Below are positions 24,513 through 36,356 of a stretch of 64,000 nucleotides of DNA, in pieces. The DNA lies in assembly GCA_902806565.1 (NCBI GenBank), contig CADCXA010000027.1, positions 2,480,001-2,544,000 of the forward strand, read 5' to 3'. Below the pieces are notes generated by a model, which saw nothing but the letters and a program-made list of their open reading frames with translations, was not told where the DNA came from and made no database searches. Each line of letters begins with the position of its first letter. Within the stretch, counting starts at the first letter, position 1. Made by a program: the position numbers and the translations under genes. Origin of the DNA: Hypoxylon rubiginosum (taxonomy: Eukaryota > Ascomycota > Sordariomycetes > Xylariales > Hypoxylaceae).

Positions 24513-27244
24513 ATGGCTACCGCGGGAAAGGAAACACCTTCTAGACCCTGTTCCGTCTGCGAGAGTGTGGTATGGTTCGAGCTCCAGCCCGAAGATGTAT
24601 GGGGGACGCCGCACCATGCCACTCGTCGCGCCCTAGAGGCATCCGCTAAGTCGTGCCGGCTGTGCAGCATGATCTTGCGCGCCGCAATATCGAACTACCG
24701 AGACTCGCAGGGGAGGAGGAGCGGCAAGGGCTACTGGAGGCGGTTCAACGCCATCAAGTACCACGACGGCTCTAGCGTGCGCGACATCACCTACGTTAAG
24801 GAGTTGGGGGCATACATGCCGGCCTCTTTGAGAGACGACAATAAGGGCTTCGGAAGATCGATTCTAGCGGCGACGGGCATAATCACCGCGGACGGCCTGC
24901 ATGTGGACGACGATCGCGAAGTTCCAAATCTTGAATTGCTCAAGGTTGGCGAAGACGAGTCGGCCGACTTGCCGGTTTGGCTTTACGGTAACTGGTGGTC
25001 TGCTCGCGAGCCGAGCGGCCCGGAGGACACGTCTCACCTGCGACTCATGGGAGTAGGCGCCCGGTTCGGAAAGACTCGAAGCCATTTCGACGCCGTCAAT
25101 TGCAAACCTGACCAAGCTCATATCCGTGGAGGTTCTCTGGGGATATCTACCAGCGATGGTAAACACTCGTTTCATAAGTATCGGAGATCGCACGTAGCTA
25201 ACTCTATGAAGATAGTCTGTTTAGCCAAATACCAGGCCGTCTGCGTGAGATGAACTCAGACTCGGATATTGCAATCGGCCGTCTTGAGAAATGGCTAAAG
25301 GACTGTTCTTTGAACCATCCACTCTGCGGCTCTCCACCACTTAACCCTGAGCTCCCCACACGCGTCATTGACGTCTTCGCTTCTGACCGCGGAGTAGCTG
25401 TGTTTAAAAGAATAGGCATGAGAGGAAGATATGTGACACTAAGCCACTGCTGGGGCACGTCATCGAGGTTGATGGCGACTAAGGAGTCGATGAAGGACCT
25501 AGAAGAAGGTATTGCGGTATCGTTCCTTCCTAAGACTTTCCAAGATGCGATCAACATCACAAAACGTCTTGGCATCAAATATCTCTGGATCGACTGTCTC
25601 TGCATAATACAGGATGACCCGGATGATTGGGAGCGAGAAGCGTCGGCGATGAGCCAGGTCTATCGCAACTCGTACTTGACAATATCCGCAGCGGCATCTC
25701 AGGATAGCTACTCTGGTTGTTTTCCGAAACGTGACAGCGACTCGTACATATCCCCGGCCACTATCTCTCTCGGATACACTACACCCAGAGAGTCAACGGG
25801 GCCAAGGAGCCAGTCGATGGTGTATGAGCATACGACTCAGCTAGGGAAGAAGAATACGATCTACCTATTTGAGGAATGGCTACCAGGATCCAGCTACTAC
25901 TCTCCCCAGAACACGGAGATGGGCTCGTTTGGTAAGCGGTTCGACCCCATCGCGGACGAGCCGCTCAGCACGCGAGCGTGGACGCTTCAGGAGCGCCTGC
26001 TGTCGCCTCGGATAATTCACTACGCTCGCGACCAGATGTACTTCGAGTGCGAGAGCTGCATGAATTCGGAAGACGGTTTCACATTTGGCGATATCTTCTT
26101 CGGAATGAAGCGGCTCCTGCAGACGCAACGCATCCCCCATAACCTGCACGGGCTCTCTTCGTCGGCCGGAGTATCCTTCATCGCGGGCCAAGATGCGGGA
26201 GGGATGTATCTAGGCGCTAGATGGCAAGGGGGGTGGCTTTCTTTGATCGAGAACTACACGATGCGCAACCTAACAGTGCGGCAGGACAAGCTGACCGCAT
26301 TATCTGGTGTGGCGAGGGCAGTGGCAGAAGAGACGAAAGATCTCTACTTCGCAGGCTTGTGGGGGAGACACTTCACAGAAGACCTATGCTGGAGAATGTA
26401 TCCACAGGAAGAGATAGATGACAGACGGGACGCGAAGAACACGCCGGTAAAAGGTAAGGTCCTGGGGACAGTCCGAAGGCCCGCTGAGTATCGAGCACCT
26501 AGCTGGTCTTGGGCTTCTCTCGACGGACCCGTTAAACATATTCCGTTATCGTACAGCAAACTAGTCTCCAAGATTATCAAGTGCTCGACGATACCAGCTG
26601 GGAAGGATCCGTATGGGCGAGTATCCGGGGGAAGGTTAGACATCCAGGTAATGTACCTTCAAATTTCTAATGGTACACGAGGCGTACGACTAATACCTCC
26701 ACAGGGACCCGTGTACGAGGTCAAGCCCCACGATCCGAAACGATGGGATCGCCACGGCATACCAGTAGAAATTGATCTAGAAGACGACCGTGGTATATCA
26801 ATCGGAGCGCTTCATCTCGACCTTCCGAGCGAGCCGATTAGTTACCCATACTATGCGCTCTTCCTTGACCCATCCAAGGCTCTTATTCTGCAGAGTAAGG
26901 AGCTCGAACCCAAGCGCAACATAGATGGCACGGATGTTACTGACACTCTGGCTTCGAAACCTATTTTGACGACATGCGACATCAATCGCAATGTGGCCCA
27001 AAATCCACAGATGAAAGACTACACGTTCAAAGCCATCCTCGACGCTGTTCGCGTCGGCGTCGGAGTATTTGTTAAGGCGGACAAGAAGAGCTTAGATCCG
27101 CGTGGGGAGGAAAAGGAACCGGAGCCGTGGGACGAGGCGAAGGACGGCAAGCTGACATTGGACAAAATCCTACATGTTTCAGGGGACGAATCGTGGGGGC
27201 CGATCACGAAGGAGGATGCCAAGGTGTGGGTATCGATTATCTGA
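24513..27244 (+). CDS. Heterokaryon incompatibility (HET) domain protein
   Basis: Two exons, 24513-25158 and 25236-27244 (884 aa). The intron keeps GT-AG ends and joins '..STSDG' to 'RLREMNSD' in frame. The N-terminal part carries Cys pairs ('CSVC', 'CRLC') seen at the front of many large HET proteins. The HET domain begins near residue 281 with 'YVTLSHCWG' and continues with 'LPKTFQDAINITKRLG', 'YLWIDCLCIIQDDPDDW' and 'MSQVYRNSYLTISAAAS'; further on come 'RAWTLQERLLSPRIIHY' and 'YRAPSWSWASLDG'. HET domains trigger cell death when incompatible hyphae fuse or when a recognition partner is activated. I start at the ATG at 24513; another in-frame ATG lies 45 bases upstream. No lesion was found. 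It is convergent with the dehydrogenase gene downstream. Confidence 0.9.
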
Positions 27245-27499
27245 ATGGTTAAAAGGACTCAAGCTTGACCACTCAGCGCAAGTTTAACAAAATCTATTTT
27301 CTCCTTTGCTTCTTTCAGGGGTAGCTAGTATCTTCTTGCCCGATTGGAAAGCGGGTTTTCTTAAATGGGATTCAGAATCGCACATCAATGCTAGGGCGGC
27401 CATAAAATGAGTGAGCCCGCCTCCACGCACTATTGACGCGTTCTCGTCGCACCGGAACTCCGTCGGCAGCGTGCGAGGGGGGGGAACTGCGATCGTTCA

Positions 27500-28744
27500 T
27501 CATTCCTCCGAGACTCTCCAGACCAGCTTCTCTCCGCTCACGCCACTCCGGAGCAAGTCCAAGGCCTTAGTAGCCCTATCTAGCAAATCGCGCCCCTCAA
27601 TTACACGATATCGATTCGGCACTACGTGGCCCGCTGCTAGCATCTGAGGCATGATTTCCGTCTGCAACTTTTGCTTGAATAGCTCATTCTGGTTTATGGC
27701 ATCGGCAGTTAGCTTAGGTCGAACATATCTACCTTTTATCCAAGGGGAGATACGTACCTGCCAGTAGAAGTGCGTTCGCACGCCACGCACGTTGGTGCCT
27801 TCGGCCCACTGGGCGCTATCCTGTGCGTCCATCGAATACTCGGGCACTTCTCCATCTGTCGCGTGCTTGAGGATGACGGGCAGCATTATCGCAACCGCAG
27901 TACCTCTCTGAGCGATCTTGGAGACCAGGCCGACGGAGCCAAAGGAGCCAGCCTGCGATCCGATGCAATCAATGATCAATGAGAAGGCTGGTCCATCACC
28001 CCGCTGGTACTTCTTCAGAAGGTCGTCGACAACCGTCGGACTCCTGTAGTCGAAGCATTCCTCGGCACCCTGCTGCTTCAGGTACGCATGGTGGCGCGGC
28101 GAAGCTGTCGCGATCAAATGGCGGTATCCGTAGAACGTCAGGATCGAGATGGCGAATTGTCCTACCGAGGATGCGGCTCCCCAGATCAAGATCCGGTCAT
28201 CAGCCCTCGGCGGAACATATCCTTCAGGTTTTGGCCACGGCGTAGGTAATCCTAGTTCATTCGATATCGTATGAAATGCGGTGACGAAGTTTTCAGGCAC
28301 GGTAACTGCCTGCTCCATGGTGAACTTGTCGGGGATCTAGGACGATTTTAGCCGTGACCCGCGAGGTAGCCAGCCAGTTGGCTTCATTCACAACACGAAA
28401 TGGTATACCTTTCCAAAGACCCATTCAGGAGCCGTCGCGTATTCCTGATGAGCCTTCCAATCCGGCTGCTGATGCGCGTAGCCGAACACCCTATCGCCAA
28501 CCTTGAAGTGCTGTACATCAGATCCGACTTCGACGACGACTCCAGCCGCGGCCGACCCGGTCCTCTGCGGTTCCTCAAGGAAAAGCCCGCCGTCTGCCTG
28601 ATGGAGGTCAAACGGCGTAGATGCTGTCCATTTTACCCGGATCAGGATCTCGTCGCCCGTTGGCGAGACCGTAGGATACTGGCGAATCTCATACGGAGCT
28701 CGCGGGTTCACCGCGACGAGCGAATTGTGCATTTGTGTCGCCAT
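27500..28744 (-). CDS. Zinc-independent alcohol dehydrogenase-like / trans-enoyl reductase family protein
   Basis: Three exons on the reverse strand: 28744-28409, 28336-27758 and 27688-27500 (367 aa). Residues 1-112 form the GroES-like domain ('PTGDEILIRVKWTASTPFDL', 'GVVVEVGSDVQHFKVGDRVFGY'). The NAD(P)-binding domain carries a glycine-rich turn in 'ILIWGAASSVGQFAISIL' (about residues 163-178) and later 'CFDYRSP' and 'IIDCIGS'. The catalytic and structural zinc cysteines of classical alcohol dehydrogenases are not evident, which fits the ToxD/trans-enoyl-reductase branch of the MDR superfamily. Members act as stand-alone enoyl reductases beside polyketide synthases or as general quinone/enone reductases. 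No polyketide synthase lies in this window, so a metabolite role is unproven. The gene reads intact and ends about 255 bases from the convergent HET gene. Confidence 0.85.
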
Positions 28745-29213
28745 TATGGGAGAATTAGATGTCTATTGAGTTATTGCCTCAACATCCGCTCTACCGTATT
28801 AATCACGCATCTGGTCAGGAACGTGAGGTGAATTGGTGTGCAGGACACATATTTGTCCACGGCTATGATGGATATTGTGCTTACAACTTACCTAATAACT
28901 GCAACTATATTTATAAGCATCGTTATAGAAACCATATTGAATTCTTGACTCATAGCACAGCCAAGACTGTTTCGTGAAACTGCATGTATGTTGAGCGACG
29001 CTTGATCGTATGCGGAATTCCTTGTTTGCATTCCACATAATAGGTACAAGGTTCCAAGACCTAATGTACCAAGATGCTTACCTAAGACACACAGAGTAAA
29101 GTGCTTGATTATATCCATAAAATAAATTATGTTGTGCTCTCCCTTGCGTCTCTGTCAAATCTACCCACTAGATTCTCAACCGTCGCGCGCCGTGGATCGC
29201 TGGTCGCTTGATC
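28745..29213. other. Intergenic region, no gene seen
   Basis: About 470 bases of AT-rich sequence upstream of the enoyl-reductase-like gene and downstream of the APH relic. No motif stands out. Confidence 0.5.
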
Positions 29214-29800
29214 CTACTCACTCTTCAACCACTCCGTTATCCCCTCAGTGGAAACCTCAACGTCAAGTAGAGACAGCACGGCCTGAATCATTCTCGGGGC
29301 TTCTGTTTTGTGAGCATGCGAATCCGGAGTGAAACCGCCTGGCGAGTTTGCTTCCGCCCGCAAACTCTGCTAAAGCGTTTATCATCATCCCTTAGCCCCG
29401 CAGGACCGTTACACAAGTACCTTGGGTTGGCAGTGGACATAGAAATGTCAAATGCTTCGCACGCCGGGATTAAACGAGCCATGGGCCAGTCGAAAATGCC
29501 CGTGATGTTGTAATTCTCGTCGACAAGAATGTGATCCCCCTTGTTGTCAACGTGCTTGAGAAAGAACCCGCTAGCAGAGGCGCTAGCCGTGGCTAGAATT
29601 GGAGCGGCCCGGCTTTTGAGCAAATTGTAGATGAGGAAGGCCTCCTTAGGGTCTTCGGGAAACAACTGCCCATCCACAGTCAAATCGAGGTGAAGATCTG
29701 CGATGAAGGTGAAATAATCGACTAGGTCCGCGAAGGGGCCGTATTTTCCGAGTGACGCGAGCCTATTACTCGCGATAGCAGCCCCTGTAGTCTTCTTACC
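29214..29800 (-). pseudogene. C-terminal fragment of an aminoglycoside-phosphotransferase-like (APH) kinase
   Basis: Reading down from about 29800, the reverse strand encodes 'LGKYGPFADLVDYFTFIADLH', then the family core with 'GFFLKHVDNKGDHILVDE' and 'ITGIFDWPMARLIPACEAF', followed by 'GLRDDDKRF'. No start codon or N-terminal lobe is present. After about 29360 the frame drifts, and a second frame ends at a TAG at 29214-29216. It is therefore a truncated and frameshifted relic. The metal- and ATP-handling aspartates of the KGDHILVD and FDW motifs are kept. It lies in the same orientation as the longer relic upstream of it, suggesting an old tandem duplication. Confidence 0.7.
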
Positions 29801-30214
29801 ATGAGGAAGAAGAGAGCAAGCCTGCGTGACAGGTACCTAATCGACTTATGCTAACGAGGACATCGGCATATTGGTTATAAACATGTGCTTTCTGCTTAGC
29901 CATCTGTATAGAAAGGACGTCCTGGGATAGCCTCCTCGAATGTATAATTTACCCCGACCAAGTTGTCAGGATTAGAAGAAAGCCCGAATTACGAGACCAT
30001 TAGATGGGCAACGATGATGCGAGGGGTGTGGATAGCGCATAGATGCTTCCTACAAGCTGAACAGCTTCGGCTGCAGACACTTGGGTGACCACAGTTCCGT
30101 TAGAGGTCATGTATGAATCGTTGGACTGGGTTGCACGCATCCTCACGATGCCTGGCGAAGGGCAACTAGTCGAGGATCAGTTGACCACTTAGTTAGACAA
30201 GCTTGCTGCCATCC
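29801..30214. other. Spacer between the two APH relics
   Basis: About 410 bases with no supported gene. It holds one AGGTACCTAA motif at 29831-29840. Some of it may be unrecognisable coding sequence of the truncated kinase copy, which lacks its N-terminal two-thirds. Confidence 0.4.
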
Positions 30215-31535
30215 CTAAAAATCAGGCATAGCTCCTTCGAATGTTGCTACAAGACCTTGGAATACATCAACTGCCTCATCCCTTGTAAGACCCAATCCCA
30301 TCTCTAGACCAAAGAGGAGCCGTCGCATCTTGTCTGATTCAAAATAGCAATGGGGTGTTCCACGAAGCTTCAACTCTCGGCCTAAGAAGAGTCTATCTTC
30401 TTCACTCAGCCCCGGCTTTCCGGCGAAGAGATTGCTGGTGTTCGCAGATACAAGCGAAGGACCAAAAGCTTCATGTCCATGAATCGTTCTAGCAAAATTC
30501 CAGTAAATGACACTGGTGATTCCAAAGTTATCGTCAACAAGAATATGGCCTCCTTTGTCATTCACATGCTTAAGGAATAATAGCCCCGAGTTGAGCGCCC
30601 GCCATTCGTCGAACCAGTGGCCAGTGTTGACTTGTTCTGATAGGAACTTGAACATGAGGTAAGCGTCCATGGGGTACAGAGAAAACATTTGATCATCGGC
30701 GATGAGATTGACGTATGTGTTAGCCCAGGTTCTATAATAATTATTCGCTTCTTCGAAGGGACCTATGCAAGGAAGCGTCTTAGTCCTATCACTTGGAACA
30801 GGGCCTACTCTGATCGCACCATCCGCGTAAAAGGTTAACGATCCAATCTCGTTAAAAGGATGCTCACCTAAAATGAAGAGGATATTGGCCCCCTGGTCAA
30901 GCACGGCAGATCTTTCTTTCTCCGAAGCTACCCTTGAGTCGAAAGGCCGGCCAGGTAGTTTGTCGATAATTATGTAGGCAACTCCTACTTCATTCTGAGG
31001 ATCGTTACGCAAGCCGTATCCGTGAAGTCGTAGTGTGGGCACGTGGAGGAAATCTAGCCATTGGAAGGTCGCACACTCGCTAAGTACGATCTGATTGCTG
31101 GGGTCGTCGCCAAGAGACGTATATGTCTTTCGGCGGATCCGGGTTAACCAAACAGTCACATCTTCGAATGTAAGCTGCAGGTGGACATACATGCCGCCAA
31201 TACGGCGGCGTTCTGGAAGATCATTATCATCTAGATGGCAATTTTAAACCACCGGAAAGCTCCTCTACGCGGCGCGGAGGTGCAGCATGGTTGGCTAAGC
31301 GCGGCCAGCTCTGCCGTCTGGGCAGCCAACCGTGGATCTTCATCGAGTGGCTCTTCCTTAATACTATCAGATTAGCGAATCCATTCAAAGATGCAGAGCT
31401 TGATACTTCACACGCGTGCAGAGCAGACTTAATATGTGCTGCGCAGTACATGGACTTACATTGCTCACAACCACCAATGTCGACTGCGGCAGGGCTTGGA
31501 CACCGAGAAATCGAACAGTCCCAAAATCGAACCAT
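30215..31535 (-). pseudogene. Phosphotransferase (APH family) kinase-like protein, 5' end frameshifted
   Basis: An ATG at 31535 opens a Cys-rich N-terminus typical of a fungal APH subfamily ('MVRFWDCSISRCPSP', then 'GGCEQCKSMYCAAH'). Between about 31400 and 31200 the expected protein jumps frame at least twice: 'LDEDPRLAAQTAELAALSQ', then 'RRVEELSGG', then 'HLDDNDLPERRRIGG', with no adequate introns at the last two jumps. From 31192 a single frame of 325 codons runs to 30215: 'GGMYVHLQLTFEDVTVWLTR', 'VGVAYIIIDKLPGRPF', 'DAYLMFKFLSEQV' and a full-looking C-terminus ending 'MPDF'. Two key acidic positions are lost: KGDHILVD reads KGGHILVD, and the IDW metal motif reads IYW. So even the long frame should lack kinase activity. 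A pseudogene is most likely; a pseudokinase made from an internal start cannot be excluded. Confidence 0.7.
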
Positions 31536-33596
31536 GGCTACCGTGTATCAGTGGTTTAGTCTCGTAAGCATGGCTTGTCTCTTAGGATAGAAATAAGCGT
31601 TGGTGCATATAGCATGTGTGCCAGCAAAAGTGCCTAGTTCGGATGCGGAGCAGACGCCACCAGCTGAATTCCCTCAGCTTGTGGCACTGATCATCATAAG
31701 GCCGTTGTGCTGTTCATCTCCCAACTGTCATCCTTCTGACTCCACCCTGCCCCTTTATTCTGAGCCGCCTTGCTTCTACAGAGAAGACCTCTCTTCCCCC
31801 TCTTCTGTTGTTACATGAATAATTCTACGATGAGTATGTACACATGATTTATTATACACCTTGGAGACTTTTTATTAGCTATTCCTAGCAAGTTGCGGGT
31901 TCATAAATCTATTAGCGGAAAGCTTCCAAGCGTAATTAGTATTTCCTATTGGGTACTCAATCCAATTATCAACAACAATGTGAATGGCAGGTAGATAGCC
32001 GTTGCCGAAGCTCCAAGGATGGTACATTGTAAAATCAGCTTCACCGTCTTGCAATATCGAGGGTATACCCGATATCTGACTCAGCCATACAAGTCAGAAT
32101 ATTCTCATGAGTATATCAGCAATAGTCCGAGCTATTCAGAAGGATTCTAGGTAGGAGGTAGGTAAGCTACTTCTTTAGCTGCGATTTGAGATGACCTCTA
32201 GGTTAAAGACGTAGTCGGATATTCCTTTGCATTTGACACTATTGAAGATCAACAGCTGACATGACGATAAAAGCCTAAGTAATTAGGTCACGTAATACCA
32301 ATATTATCAAATTTCCGATAGGAAATACTAGCTCTACCTTCATTGATTATAAAGTTATTCCGATTTTCCATGGTTTTCATATCTTGTAACCTTAGATTCA
32401 ATTGATGATCTCGTCAGCACTTCGTTGGCAGAATTACATAAGCAGCCGTCGATTGTAGGTACCTACATGAAGGTAGTTTCTTCAATAGCGCGACCCTTAG
32501 TAAATCCTTGGTAGGGTGTAAGCATGTGATATGTGATCTGAGTCTTCTGAGGCTATCCAACGACTGTAAGATGTAAGTGGTACAGTATCTGGGGTGGTGT
32601 CAGATTCTAATCGGAAGCTGGCATTGACTAGACCATGCTCTCGTGTATTGGCTAGCCCGAAAAAGGCAAGTATGTTTCTATTTTAAGCTCTAGAGGCTTT
32701 AATGTGCATGGTAGCGTAGCAGTAGCGTAGTAGCAGCAGCAGCAGCTTGCTTTTTGAGCTTTGGAGTAGCTCGACGCACTATTAAACGCAAGTAACGTAG
32801 CGGTCTGGTTCAAGTTGAAATGCAGTTTTACCGATTGAACTGTCATCGCACGATGTTTAAAGGGTCAGCTGAGAAGCTTGGAGAGCTTCTGAGTAGCCTA
32901 CTTGGCAAGATGTGCATGGGCTCAATGCCAATGCTTCGCATACGGTCGGGTCCGTGTTCATCTTATTGAATTTCTACCTTCTATCTAGGAGCTAGGCAGG
33001 TATGTAAGATCCGACCCATGGTAAAAAATGATGTGACAAGCACCACGATGGAAAGTCTACTCCTTCCACCTTGGCACATATTGAAGCGAAGGAAGCTGTA
33101 AAGCGGTGAATGGCGAGAGACTGCAGTAAGTTGCAGTCCATGGGTGCATTATCGGCATGTTCAATATTCAATTGATACCATGTATCGGTACTCAGAAGCC
33201 TGTACATGTAGGTTCATACTCACAGGAAGAACGATACGATGACGTTGGATTCATTGAGCACATGTGGAATCTAGGCTTCAACTGCTTCAGAGTCCAAAAC
33301 GTTAAGATTTTAAAAGTTTCGGTCCGATGGACACCTCATGGCTGGGTACGCTTGGACTTCTCTAGCGAGATTGAAGTGGCCAGACTCGCGCTCCTGATGT
33401 GGCTGGCGTCATCACAGCAAGCCCCGATCGTGAAGTACTCGGAGCTAGAAGCTGAATTAAATATGTTATCGGCACCCGTTCTAATGCTACCTTACAGATA
33501 TATAACTTGACTACCTACCCAGCGCCGCAAGGCTAATATTTATCCTACTTGCCGGATTCCAACACACCTAGGTTCGAGCATTGATCCATCTTCGAC
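31536..33596. other. 2.1-kb intergenic region, no gene seen
   Basis: AT-rich sequence with GTAGGTACCTAC at about 32456-32467 and a short GTAGCAGCAGCAGCAG-type run near 32727-32748. The frame at 33157-33510 has no recognisable content. The bases just before 33597 form the leader of the GH55 gene. Confidence 0.45.
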
Positions 33597-36356
33597 ATGG
33601 CTAAGCTTCAGCTCCTTGTCGCTATTCTCCTAGGAGGCGCATCCTGCTCGGCAATTCCTAGAGGCCATGAGTCCACCGACAACATCCTCAAGCGCGCTAC
33701 CAGCTTTTGGTATGCCAACATGGATCACACCGGCCAGTACCGCGGATATGCGCCGGATTTAGGGAATGACTACTCGTACCCCGTGTTCATGGCCGTCAAC
33801 CCCGGCGACGGCGCCGGAATCCAAACTGCGATAAACGACGCGGGTAACGGAAACAGCCGGAACGGCCAATGGCTTGCATCCCAACCGAGAGTACGAACTA
33901 CGCGTCGAAATTAGTTGATATTTGGCTGAGACTTAGCTAGGTTGTCTACATACCTCCGGGTACATACGAAGTCAGCGAGACTATTCGTATGAACACAGAT
34001 ACCATCCTGATGGGCGACGCGACGAATGTCGGTGCAAGTCTGACTCCAACTCCACGATTACTGGCTAACCTCTGCTAGCCACCCACGATCAAAGCTGCCG
34101 CTGGCTTTTCGGGCGACCTTACTCTGATTTCTGGCGAGTTCCTTTTACCTTAACCTAGGGCCACCCGTCTAATACCATATTGCAGGACAGGATCCTACGA
34201 CTGAAGAAAAGGGAGAGCTCTCTTTTGCGGTTGGGCTGAAAAATCTGATTCTCGACACCACCAGTATTTCAGGAGGTAGGACTGCTATGATGATTCATTT
34301 ATGGACCACCTTCTTGACTGGTATTAGGCACCGCATTTACTGCACTCTGGTGGGGTGTTGCTCAAGCTGCACAGCTACAGAACATCAAAATCACCATGGC
34401 ATCGTCGAGTAACGGTGTCGGACACACGGGTATTCGGCTGGGGAGAGGTTCTACTCTTGGTCTTGCCGACGTTCGTGTCGAACGTGGACAGGTAATTATC
34501 TTGAAGCACCCTCCTCTTCTTGTGGTAAGACGCTAAGTTGACTAAGAACGGCATTTGGCACGACGGCCACCAACAAGCACTCTACAAGAGTATATACTTC
34601 TACCAAAATACTATCGGCATGCTGATAAACGGGGGAAATACCATCAGTATCATTGGAGCGACATTCGACACTGTTGGCACAGGCGTCCGTCACGATGGTG
34701 GTTCCCCCTGGATTGCTCTGGTCGATGCGACGTCGATCAACTCTGGTGTAACGTTTGTGACAACAGGTCAGTACTCAATATGCTTGATGGTTACGAGAAG
34801 TCAATCATCACTGTCCTTACATTGATGAGAAAAAGGCTCTCGGGCTACTCGCAACTCGTCCCTTTTACCTTCGCAGACACCGAGTTTTAAAGACTGACAA
34901 TAATGACAGGTTACCCATCATTCCTAATTGAAAATCTCAGCAAGGATACCAACTCGGACGTCGCTCAGATTCCAGGAAGCACTGTCCTTGGGGCCCAAAG
35001 TCATGTGGATAACTTTTCCTACGGTAACACCGTTGGTGGTAGCCCTATATATGGCCCCGTATCGTCATCGTTGAATCGACCTTCCGCACTGGCTCCAAAT
35101 GGGAAGTATCCCGCGATTCCCGCACCTAACTACGCCAACAACCCTGTCTCCGACTTCATCAATGTCAAAGATCCGTCTCAAAATGGTGGACACACTGTGC
35201 TTGGAGACCATTCTATCGACGAGTCCGGGGTGCTCAACCAGGTCCTGCAGTATGCGGCGAGCAACAACAAGATTGCCTACTTCCCGTTCGGCAAGTACAG
35301 AGTTGACGATACTCTGCACATTCCAAAAGGCTCGCGTATTGTTGGTGAAGCTTGGGCAACCATCACTGGCAATGGCGCCAATTTCAAGGACTTGGCTAAC
35401 CCGAGACCGGTTGTGGCGGTTGGCAATGCGAACGACGTCGGCACGGCTCAGATCCAAGATATGCGGTTTACGGTCTCCGACGTCCTCCCGGGTGCTATTA
35501 TCCTGCAGTTCAACATCGAGGGCTCGTCTCCGGGCGATGTCGCGCTGTGGAACTCTCTGGTTACGGTCGGCGGCACGCTGGGCGCGTCTGCGCTAGCCGA
35601 TGCTTGCGGATCCGCCAGCAACGAATGCCAGGCGGCCTTCCTTGGAATTCACCTCGCCCCTAGCTCATCTGTATACATCGAGAACGTGTGGAACTGGGTT
35701 GCCGACCATTTCACTGAGGGCAGCGGCGGTTGCAACATAGCTGCGAAGGGCGGCACGCTTGTCGAGTCCACCAAGGGCACCTGGCTCCACGCGTTGGGCA
35801 GCGAGCATTGGTGGCTATACCAGCTCAATCTACGGAACGCGAAAAATGTTCTGGTAAGCATGCTACAGTCGGAGACTAACTACGACCAAGGTGACAACAC
35901 GCAGCAAACGCCGCCGGCTCCCTGGGTTGCGGACGTGACGAATTGGGGGGACCCCGACTTCTCCTGGTGCAGCGGCGGGGACACAAGGTGCCGGATGGGG
36001 TTCGCAAACTACATCCAGGGCGGCTCCGACATATACACGTACGCGTCGGCATCCTGGGCCTTCTTCAGCGGCCCGGGATACCAGGGATGTTCAGGAGATT
36101 GTCAGAGTAAGTTTTGTGTATTTTATTTTGAAACCGGCAAAAATTTTTCAGCTTACCCAGATCCGCGTTTGCTAATTTCCGAGGGGTAGATTACATGCAC
36201 TGGATCTCCCAGACGCCTACCAACCTGCAGGCGTATGGCCTATGCTCGAAGAGCACATGGTCTGCGCTCCGCCTTGGGGATGGGTCTAATATCCTCACCG
36301 ACCCAGACTTTACGGGTTCGTGGGGAAGCCTGGTGGGCCGCTACACACCATCATAA
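33597..36356 (+). CDS. Glycoside hydrolase family 55 exo-beta-1,3-glucanase, secreted
   Basis: Eight exons: 33597-33890, 33941-34027, 34079-34133, 34186-34275, 34328-34491, 34547-34766, 34910-36106 and 36190-36356 (757 aa). A signal peptide (about residues 1-19) is followed by a Lys-Arg at 32-33, a likely Kex2 cleavage site. The mature enzyme opens with 'FWYANMDHTGQYRGYAP'. Two right-handed beta-helix halves are visible: the first with 'VVYIPPGTYEV' and 'GELSFAVGLKNLILDTT', the second with 'KIAYFPFGKYRVDDTLHIP' and 'RIVGEAW'. The C-terminal part carries 'GSEHWWLYQLNL' and ends 'VGRYTPS'. GH55 enzymes release glucose from beta-1,3-glucan, either for nutrition, mycoparasitism or wall turnover. 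Two introns are odd: intron 2 has donor GTCGGT, and intron 3 fits only as a GC-AG intron (donor GCGAGT at 34134). The frame closes exactly with these choices. Confidence 0.9.
34134..34185 (+). other. GC-AG intron in the GH55 gene
   Basis: The 52-base gap between 'LISG' and 'QDPTTEEKGE' can be removed in frame only if the donor is GC (gcgagt at 34134-34139) and the acceptor is the AG at 34184-34185. A GT donor three bases further on (34137) breaks the frame. A branch-like 'gtctaatacc' lies before the acceptor. Confidence 0.6.

Noticed and set aside
25159..25235. Possible split of the HET gene into two genes (separate 261- and 664-codon frames)
   Set aside because: A standard 77-base intron joins the two frames and gives a normal HET-protein layout.
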